Positions 57,604 through 64,000 of a stretch of DNA of 64,000 nucleotides are shown here, piece by piece (the first letter of the stretch is position 1; every line of letters starts with the position of its first letter). The notes under the pieces were generated by a model. It was not told the DNA's origin. It did not search any database and was given only the letters and a program-made list of their open reading frames with translations. The DNA is from Chromohalobacter canadensis (GTDB lineage: Bacteria; Pseudomonadota; Gammaproteobacteria; Pseudomonadales; Halomonadaceae): the NCBI RefSeq assembly GCF_034479555.1, contig NZ_CP140151.1, positions 2,976,001 through 3,040,000 on the forward strand, given 5' to 3'. Both the position numbers and the translations under genes were made by a program.

Positions 57604-59052
57604 TTAAAGTCCGCCCATGCAGACGTATTTTAGTTCAGTATATTCCTCGAGACCGTGGTGGGAGCCTTCGCGTCCCAGCCCGGACTCCTTGATGCCGCCG
57701 AAGGGCGCCAGCTCGGTCGATAGAAGCCCTTCGTTGATGGCGACCATGCCGTATTCGAGACCCTCCATCACTTGCCATATACGTCGATAGTCGCGCGCAT
57801 AGACATAGGCGGCAAGGCCGAATTCGGTAGCGTTGGCCATGGCGATGGCCTGGGCTTCGTCGGTGAAACGAAAGACGGGTGCCACGGGACCGAAGGTTTC
57901 TTCGCGAGCGACATGCATGTCTTCGGTGACGTCGGCGAGCAGGGTCGGTTGAAAGAAGGTGCCGCCCAAGGCGTGCGGCTCGCCGCCGCACACCAAGCGT
58001 GCGCCCTTGGACCGGGCATCGGCAATGTGTGCCTGAACCTTGTCGATGGCTGCGGTGTTGATCAAGGGGCCTTGGGTCACGTCGTCGTCGAGGCCGTTAC
58101 CGACCTTGAGTTCCGCGATGCGCTCGGCGAACCTGGCGATGAAGGCGTCGTAGATGCCGTCCTGCACCAGAAAGCGGTTGGTGCACACGCAGGTTTGCCC
58201 GGAATTGCGGAACTTGGAGGCGATGGCGCCTTCCACGGCGGCATCCAGATCGGCGTCGTCGAAAACCACGAAGGGCGCATTGCCGCCCAGTTCCAGAGAC
58301 GCTTTCTTGACGGTCTCCGCGCACTGCGCCAGCAAGCGCTTGCCGACCGGTGTCGAGCCGGTGAACGAGACCTTGCGCACCCGAGGGTCGGTGGTCAACA
58401 CGTGGCCGATCTCGGCGGGCTTCTCGGCAGTGAGTACGTTGATGACGCCTGCGGGGAGTCCGGCATCATCGGCGAGTTTGGCTAACGCCAGGGCGGTCAG
58501 CGGTGTGGCTTCCGCGGGCTTGATCACCACCGGGCAGCCTGCCGCCAAGGCCGGGGCGCATTTGCGTGTGATCATCGCCAGCGGGAAGTTCCAGGGCGTA
58601 ATCGCGGCGACCACGCCGATCGGCTCGCGCATGACGAGAATACGCTTGTCGGCGCCGTGGCCGGGCAGGGTCTCGCCAGCGATGCGTTTGGCTTCCTCGG
58701 CGTAGTATTCGATGAAGCTCGCCCCGTAGGCGACCTCGCCCCGCGATTCGGCGATCGGCTTGCCCTGTTCCAGGGTCATCAGTTGCGCCAGTGCCTCGCG
58801 ATTGGTCATGACACGCTCGAACCAGGCACGCAACAAGGATGCGCGCTCCTTGGCGGGGCGTCGACGCCATTGCGGCCACGCAGCCTCGGCGGCGGCGATG
58901 GCATCGCGTGCCTCGTCGGCGCCCAGATCGGGAACCTGTGCCAGGCATTCGCCCGTGGCAGGGTCGGTAACCGCGAAACGGCGCTCGCTATCGCGCCATT
59001 CCCCGCCTATGTAAGCGCGGTCGGTCAAGATATTGGGTGTTGGCTGACTCAT
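57604..59052 (-). CDS. gabD: GabD, succinate-semialdehyde dehydrogenase (NADP+)
   Basis: Oxidises succinate semialdehyde to succinate, the second step of GABA use. 482 residues of the aldehyde dehydrogenase family; catalytic Glu254 (ELGGNAP), Cys288 (GQTCVCTNR) and the TPWNFP block are present. The Cys-x-Cys at the active site fits the redox switch known in E. coli GabD. First gene of the gabDT pair, with GGAGG before the ATG. Confidence 0.9.
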   Translation of the reverse strand: MSQPTPNILTDRAYIGGEWRDSERRFAVTDPATGECLAQVPDLGADEARDAIAAAEAAWPQWRRRPAKERASLLRAWFERVMTNREALAQLMTLEQGKPIAESRGEVAYGASFIEYYAEEAKRIAGETLPGHGADKRILVMREPIGVVAAITPWNFPLAMITRKCAPALAAGCPVVIKPAEATPLTALALAKLADDAGLPAGVINVLTAEKPAEIGHVLTTDPRVRKVSFTGSTPVGKRLLAQCAETVKKASLELGGNAPFVVFDDADLDAAVEGAIASKFRNSGQTCVCTNRFLVQDGIYDAFIARFAERIAELKVGNGLDDDVTQGPLINTAAIDKVQAHIADARSKGARLVCGGEPHALGGTFFQPTLLADVTEDMHVAREETFGPVAPVFRFTDEAQAIAMANATEFGLAAYVYARDYRRIWQVMEGLEYGMVAINEGLLSTELAPFGGIKESGLGREGSHHGLEEYTELKYVCMGGL

Positions 59053-59256
59053 GGAAGCCTCCGGGTGAAGCGTGATTCATCGTCTATTGTTTGACGGTGT
59101 GTGCATTATTTAAAACACTTGGCCAGGGTGGCGTCCAGCGATTTTTCGTATCTTGCACGGGCAAGGTTATCGTGCCCTGCGTATCGGCGACACCAGGCTC
59201 TTTCCGGTACACTATGGCGCCGTTGTATGAATGCCGAGTCATGAGTGAGGTGCGTC

Positions 59257-61713
59257 TTGATCGATCCTCTTAACGCCTGGTGGGCACAGCAATTGGTGCT
59301 GTGCGGCTGGGCGTTTGATCCCGAACCGTTGAGCGTGTCGCCCGAGACGGCGCAGGCACGCTTAGCGTTGTTGGACGTGCGCGAACGAGGAGAGCTTGGC
59401 TGGCGCTTGGCCGAAGCGTGCATGCCGGGGCAGGGCGAGGCCTTGCGTCAGCTACAGGCACTTGAGCTGCTGGCGTTGTCGGGCGCCGCCGAGTGGCTGG
59501 ACGCTCGCCGGGCACACGCCTGGGCGGAATGGATTGCCGCTGACATCCAGGCGCAGCATGCCTCACTGGACGCATGGCTGACGGCGTTGCGGCGCGAGCG
59601 GGGACAAATCGACTGGACACAAGATGATGACGGTTTTCTCGAGGCGTGCGAAGCATTGTCGCAACTCGAGCGCGAAGCGGCCGGCGTTACCTGGGCTGCG
59701 CTCGCCGTGTGGCTCTCCGATCGGCCTCGTCAGCTACCGTGGCCAGTCGATCAGAATAGTGGCGTATGGCGTCTGCGCGCGGTCTTCGCCCCCGTGCTGA
59801 CCACGACGTGCGATGCACGCTTGGACTGGCCGGAGGTGGAACGCTGGTTGGCCGAGGTCTGGCGCATCGATGGGCGCGATGAATTGATTCGCATGCTGCT
59901 GTGGCTGGGCGGGCAAGGGCATCGTTATACATGGGATCTCGATGCCGCGCGTTTGACTTCACAGGGGGGGAGTGCTCGACGTCAGTGGTTGGAATCGCTC
60001 GGTGAGGCGAGGGACTATGGCCATATGATGCTGACATTCCTCGACAGCGGAGAGCCCCTGGAATGGGCGGCATGGGATTGGCTACGGTTGGCGGATCTGG
60101 CCTACGCAGGCTGGAACGCGGGCTGGCTCGACGCGCAGGAAGCCGAGGCATTTGCGGCGCACGCGGGCGATCTGCTGATGCGCCGGTATCTTGACTGGAC
60201 GGCCGTCGCCAAGGCGTATCAGCGTGGGCGTAGTCTTTTCGAGGGGGCCGATCGACGTGCGGATTTCTCGCGTGACTGGGACGTCTTGCTGCGTTCACGG
60301 TCGAGCCCCTGGCAGATAACGCTCGATACGCTGCTGGACGACGCCCAACGCGAGGCCGCGCGGTCGGCCATTCGCGATTGGCGTGCCCCGGCATGGCATT
60401 GGGTCCTGGCGTTGGCGGCGATGCGTGAACCCGATCTGTTGTACCGCCAGGGCATCGACCGCACTCCAGATGCGCAGCAGCGAGACGAGGCGCGTCGTTA
60501 TCTGCGTGACACCTTGGGTCTCGAGCCTTCCATGGGCACGGCCGGCCTGGCCAGCTTGTGGCTGCCCGGACAGGTGCATCATCTCAATCAATTGGCCGCC
60601 GATGCCGCTCACGGTGCATTGCCGGCGGCGAAAACGCCCTTTGGACACGCGATGCCGGAGGCCGTGCGGCTACGCAACGGACTCAAACACTGCACGCGCC
60701 ATGCGGCGACGATCTTCATGGCGGAGAAATACGCCTTCTACCTGATGATGTGTGCGGACAGCGGCGATTACGATCGACGCGAGCTCGAGACGTTGGCGGA
60801 GTCGCTACGCGGCGTACTGAGCCGTTTTTATAGTGGCCCCAAGGCGCTGATCGAAGCGTGGGCGGCATGGGAGGCGGCGTTGCCCGAAGCGGAGGATCCG
60901 TCCCTGGTGGCGGAAATCCGTTGGCACCGAGATGACCCTGGAAGCCCCTTCCATTGGCTCGACTGGCGTCATGGCACTTGGCTCGAACCCGGCGAGCGTT
61001 TGTCGCTGCCACGCTTTACGGCCCTGGCGTTGGTCGGGCCTCTCAATGCCCCTGTCTGGAGTGCCCCGGGCCCTGAAGTTGGCAGCGAGCGTGAGGAGCT
61101 TCGCGAATGGCTCGATAGTCATTATGGGTTGTTGTCGGCGGAGGCACTCAAGGAGTTCCTGGATTTCCTGATCGAGGCGGGCGATCGTCAGGAATATCAG
61201 ATCAACTATGCGCCTTATACGCTCAATTCCGCGCGCTTGCGTGAGGAAGTCGCGATTATCGAGTCCGGCGAGTGCAGCGAGGATGATCGCAACCATCTAC
61301 TGCGCCTGCGGCGCGTCGAGAATAACGCGTCGGGGTGCAACGAATATGACATGGCTGCCTGGGATGTAGCGCAGGCCGTCGATCTCGCCATTGCCGGGCG
61401 ACAGATGGATTGGCTATCGGCGGGGGAGTTCGACGCCCTGGTGGAGCGCGCCGCTCACTTGGCGCAAGCGCACTATGCCAGTTGGTACGATTACGCCCGG
61501 GGGCTTTATGCGGGTTTTTCCTTCTTCATGGGCGAGACCGATGAACGTGAGGCGTTCCTGCAGGGGTTCGGCGAGGCGCTGACCGCTTGGTTGACGGCTG
61601 CGCCACCGCTGGCCGGTGGCTGGGCGAGTCTCGATTTCCCGGGCGCGCCCGCACGTCACTGGGCGCCTTTGCATATCGATACCCTACCGGGCGATGCGCG
61701 GACGTTGCACTGA
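59257..61713 (+). CDS. Large protein with two DUF1266-like modules, function unknown
   Basis: 818 residues and no signal peptide or membrane helix. Two C-terminal-type blocks of the DUF1266 (YbeR/YbeU) pattern are seen: about residues 190-360 (ERWLAEVWRIDGRDELIRML, GGQGHR, AWDWLRLADLAYAGWNAGW) and about 610-790 (REWLDSHYGL, AAWDVAQAVDLAIAGRQMDW, GFSFFMGETDERE). The region between (about 370-600) is helical with no clear match. Strongly rich in Trp, Ala, Leu, Arg. Start is uncertain: TTG 59257 with GAGG six bases upstream, or GTG 59245. DUF1266 has no established function. Neighbours (gab genes, NlpC lipoprotein) give no clear hint. Confidence 0.7.
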   Translation: MIDPLNAWWAQQLVLCGWAFDPEPLSVSPETAQARLALLDVRERGELGWRLAEACMPGQGEALRQLQALELLALSGAAEWLDARRAHAWAEWIAADIQAQHASLDAWLTALRRERGQIDWTQDDDGFLEACEALSQLEREAAGVTWAALAVWLSDRPRQLPWPVDQNSGVWRLRAVFAPVLTTTCDARLDWPEVERWLAEVWRIDGRDELIRMLLWLGGQGHRYTWDLDAARLTSQGGSARRQWLESLGEARDYGHMMLTFLDSGEPLEWAAWDWLRLADLAYAGWNAGWLDAQEAEAFAAHAGDLLMRRYLDWTAVAKAYQRGRSLFEGADRRADFSRDWDVLLRSRSSPWQITLDTLLDDAQREAARSAIRDWRAPAWHWVLALAAMREPDLLYRQGIDRTPDAQQRDEARRYLRDTLGLEPSMGTAGLASLWLPGQVHHLNQLAADAAHGALPAAKTPFGHAMPEAVRLRNGLKHCTRHAATIFMAEKYAFYLMMCADSGDYDRRELETLAESLRGVLSRFYSGPKALIEAWAAWEAALPEAEDPSLVAEIRWHRDDPGSPFHWLDWRHGTWLEPGERLSLPRFTALALVGPLNAPVWSAPGPEVGSEREELREWLDSHYGLLSAEALKEFLDFLIEAGDRQEYQINYAPYTLNSARLREEVAIIESGECSEDDRNHLLRLRRVENNASGCNEYDMAAWDVAQAVDLAIAGRQMDWLSAGEFDALVERAAHLAQAHYASWYDYARGLYAGFSFFMGETDEREAFLQGFGEALTAWLTAAPPLAGGWASLDFPGAPARHWAPLHIDTLPGDARTLH

Positions 61714-61931
61714 TGGGGCAGGGCGCTGGGATGAAACATTTCGTATCCCGCTCTGAGAGCTCTCGTCAAAAGGCGGGAGTTTCTCTATCATCGTATCGGT
61801 CTTGATGCCCTGCTGGGCACACGACATGTTAACGAGTCGAGTCTAGGCCGCTCTGGCGGTGGCACTTGCGATGCGCGCCACCACCACAGCGACCCCCTCG
61901 CCAGGTAGTGCCTAGTAAGGCAGGGCGTCGT

Positions 61932-61951
61932 CTTGCATTCATTCATGCAAG
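61932..61951. promoter_or_regulatory. Inverted repeat upstream of the NlpC/P60 gene
   Basis: CTTGCAT (61932-61938) and ATGCAAG (61945-61951) with a 6-base spacer, about 50 bases before the NlpC/P60 start, in a 286-base gap otherwise without signal. May be an operator. Confidence 0.3.
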
Positions 61952-61999
61952 TGCCCCGAGGCATCCGCGAGGTTGAATACGTGTGATGAGGTCGCTTGG

Positions 62000-62620
62000 A
62001 TGCTTCGAACCATGGCATTGGGATGGGCACTGGCTGCTCTTTTGGGTGGTTGTGCCACGCAAAGCCCGCAATATACCGCTCCACAATCGTCTGCGCTGTC
62101 TGTGTCCGCCAAGGTTGGTGAAGATGCGCTCTCCGACGCCGGCCGCGAATCTCCGCTGGCTATTTTTCGCGCCAGCGACGTTCAACGGGCGCTGGTATCA
62201 CCGGCGCGTATTCGTGAGGCGTTACTGTTTGAACATCGGCGCTGGGTGGGAACGCCGTATCGTCTCGGTGGGACCACGCAACGCGGCATCGATTGCTCGG
62301 CGCTGATGCAGCATGTCTACAGCGATGCATTCAATCTCTCCCTGCCGCGTACCACCGAGCAGCAAATACAAGAGGGAAAACGGGTCCAGCGCAGCGACTT
62401 GGAAGCAGGCGATCTGGTCTTTTTCCGTTCCCCAGGCCCTTACAACCATGTCGGCGTCTATGTTGACGACGGCTATTTCCTGCATGCCTCGACGTCACAG
62501 GGCGTCAAGTTGTCACGCCTCGACAATGTCTACTGGAATCGTCACTACTGGCAATCACGGCGGCCCATGGACAGAACACAGCTGGCGGCGCGTATCGATC
62601 GCCCACCCCAAGAAGGATGA
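62000..62620 (+). CDS. NlpC/P60 peptidoglycan endopeptidase lipoprotein
   Basis: 206 residues. Lipobox LLGGC with Cys18 marks a lipoprotein signal, so the mature protein is membrane-anchored. The C-terminal NlpC/P60 domain (about 75-190) has catalytic Cys99 (GIDCSALMQH), His150 (YNHVGVYVD) and His162. This is the MepS/Spr-like family that cuts the D-Glu/meso-DAP link or the D-Ala-mDAP crosslink. ATG 62000 has a GAGG upstream; an ATG at 62012 is also possible. Confidence 0.9.
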   Translation: MLRTMALGWALAALLGGCATQSPQYTAPQSSALSVSAKVGEDALSDAGRESPLAIFRASDVQRALVSPARIREALLFEHRRWVGTPYRLGGTTQRGIDCSALMQHVYSDAFNLSLPRTTEQQIQEGKRVQRSDLEAGDLVFFRSPGPYNHVGVYVDDGYFLHASTSQGVKLSRLDNVYWNRHYWQSRRPMDRTQLAARIDRPPQEG

Positions 62621-62722
62621 GCGGCTCGCAGGTTTCGTCATGCCTGGTCGATAGGTGCCTCTCGTATCTGGTTTGTATAATGCTGCGTCGGACGAGATCA
62701 TGATGTACTCATGGAGGATGTC

Positions 62723-63925
62723 ATGATCGAACCACGTACCCGCGCCTGGTGGCGCGCAACCTTGGCACTGTGCCTGGGCTCCTTTACCGTCTTCATCAAT
62801 TTATACGTTGCCCAGCCATTGCTGCCGGCCATTCGCGAGAGCTTCGATGTCTCGACGCTGGCTGCGGGCAGTGCGATGTCGGTGAGCATGTTGACGCTGG
62901 CACTGTCGCTACTGTTCTACGGCCCGCTTTCCGATGCCATCGGCCGGGCCGCCATCATGCGTGTCACGCTGGTACTCGCCAGCCTCTGCACCTTGGTCAT
63001 GGCATTTGCGCCCAACTTCGCGAGTCTATTGGCCTTGCGTGCCTTGCAGGGGTTCTTGCTGGGCGGCTTGCCGGCGGTAGCGATCGCCTGGATGGGTGAT
63101 GAATTCAACAAGCCGGCGCTTTTGCTGGCCGTCGGGCTCTATATCAGCGGTAACACGCTAGGTGGGATCGGCGGGCGTGTCATTGGCGGCACGGTTGCCG
63201 AACATTGGGGATGGCATAGTAGTTTCGTGGCGATTGCGTGTCTGAGCCTGGCATGCACCTGGGCCTTCTGGCGCGCCTTGCCGCCTGCCCGACAGTTCCG
63301 CCCTTCGCCATTGCGCGTGGGGCAGGCCGCGCGGGACATGCAAGGGCATTTGCGCGACCCCCGCTTGATTGCCGCCTATCTGATCGGCGGGTTCAACTTC
63401 TTCATCTTCCTCAATCAATACAGCTATGTGACGTTTCGGCTCAGTGAGGCGCCATTTTCTCTCACCTCGCAATGGTTGGGCCTGATCTTCCTGACCTATC
63501 TCGGCGGTACCGTGGGCTCGGCGCTGTCCGGGCGTATCGCGCAGCGCTTGTCGCAGCCGGCCTGCATGATGCTGGGCATCGGCATCCTGATGAGCGGCTC
63601 GTTACTCACGTTGATGCCCTCCTTGATCACGATCATTGTGGGACTGACGATCAATGCCGTGGGATTCTTCCTGGCGCACTCGATGGCCTCGAGCTGGGTG
63701 GGGCGGCAGGCACAGCGCGCGCGGGGCAGTGCGTCGTCGCTGTATCTGGTGTTCTACTATTTGGGCGCCAGCCTCGGTGGTTTTTATCTGGAGCCGTTCT
63801 GGGCGCGCTGGCAGTGGAGCGGCGTAATCGCTGCTTCGCTGCTGGTGTTACTGGGAACCTTTAGCGTGTCGGCTTGGTTGTGGCGTCGCGAGCGACGCAT
63901 GGTCGACATGCCAGCGTCGACCTGA
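62723..63925 (+). CDS. MFS transporter, YnfM-like
   Basis: 400 residues with 12 membrane helices and the MFS motif between helices 2 and 3 (GPLSDAIGRAAIM). The start (LALCLGSFTVFINLYVAQPLLP) and the layout agree with the YnfM/arabinose-efflux-like group. Substrate unknown, likely drug or metabolite efflux. Start at ATG 62723 with GGAGG five bases upstream; the ATG at 62711 lies on that site. Confidence 0.85.
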   Translation: MIEPRTRAWWRATLALCLGSFTVFINLYVAQPLLPAIRESFDVSTLAAGSAMSVSMLTLALSLLFYGPLSDAIGRAAIMRVTLVLASLCTLVMAFAPNFASLLALRALQGFLLGGLPAVAIAWMGDEFNKPALLLAVGLYISGNTLGGIGGRVIGGTVAEHWGWHSSFVAIACLSLACTWAFWRALPPARQFRPSPLRVGQAARDMQGHLRDPRLIAAYLIGGFNFFIFLNQYSYVTFRLSEAPFSLTSQWLGLIFLTYLGGTVGSALSGRIAQRLSQPACMMLGIGILMSGSLLTLMPSLITIIVGLTINAVGFFLAHSMASSWVGRQAQRARGSASSLYLVFYYLGASLGGFYLEPFWARWQWSGVIAASLLVLLGTFSVSAWLWRRERRMVDMPAST

Positions 63926-63935
63926 GCGCGTACTC

Positions 63936-64000
63936 TCAAGGCTTGCCGGCGTCATCGCCCCACACGTCTTCGAGGCGGTCGTCACGACCGCAGCCGGCAC
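63936..64000 (-). CDS. C-terminal end of an unknown gene (cut by the window)
   Basis: The last bases of the window, read on the minus strand, are an open frame ending in a stop at 63936-63938, with the residues CGRDDRLEDVWGDDAGKP. The Asp-rich ending and the convergent position behind the MFS gene suggest a real gene entering from the right. It is too short to identify. Confidence 0.35.
   Translation of the reverse strand, partial: AGCGRDDRLEDVWGDDAGKP

Noticed and set aside
59241-59273. Short ATG frame overlapping the start of the DUF1266 gene
   Set aside because: Ends after 10 codons; the downstream long frame explains the region.

Overview
The window reads as chromosomal core genome of a high-GC halophilic gammaproteobacterium. 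Halomonadaceae (Chromohalobacter/Halomonas type) is the best guess. This rests on gene content and order: truA-trpF next to fimV, accD-folC-dedD-cvpA-purF-metZ, the nnr-tsaE-amiB-mutL-miaA-hfq-hflXKC superoperon, and a PutA lacking the ribbon-helix-helix domain beside an AraC regulator, as in Pseudomonas. No database search was possible, so the genus is inference. I saw no insertion sequence, prophage, integron, CRISPR array or rRNA.

Layout: (1) 1-3741, the end of a suf Fe-S cluster operon (sufC partial, sufD, sufS, sufT) and its terminator. (2) 3755-8055, a SanA-like membrane protein, an unknown helical protein, a rimK / RimB-type protease / DUF3549 cluster, and a YqcC protein, with a group of DnaA-box-like sites between the last two. 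(3) 8081-10463, an OmpW-type porin with paired operator-like repeats, then a GtrB-GtrA pair. (4) 10493-16347, proline catabolism and uptake (putP, putA, PruR-like AraC). (5) 16412-18480, small genes, tRNA-Gly(CCC), and a candidate sigma-E-dependent small RNA. (6) 18576-30423, fimV, truA, trpFBA, accD, folC, dedD, cvpA, purF, metZ. (7) 30488-43949, divergent rsgA/orn and queG/nnr, followed by the long hfq superoperon. (8) 44094-48375, hisZ, purA and a sodium/solute symporter. (9) 48575-56287, a GtrII-like membrane protein, the periplasmic glucan genes opgGH, a GlsB protein and an acyltransferase. (10) 56310-64000, gabT-gabD, a large tandem-DUF1266 protein of unknown function, an NlpC/P60 lipoprotein, an MFS transporter and the tail of one more gene.

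Several parts fit life at changing salinity: sodium-coupled proline uptake with proline oxidation, GABA degradation, periplasmic glucan synthesis with a possible glucan-modifying acyltransferase, and small stress-type membrane proteins (YqaE/Pmp3, GlsB). The most interesting undescribed signals are the candidate sigma-E small RNA at about 17077-17166 and the 818-residue protein carrying two DUF1266-like modules at 59257-61713.
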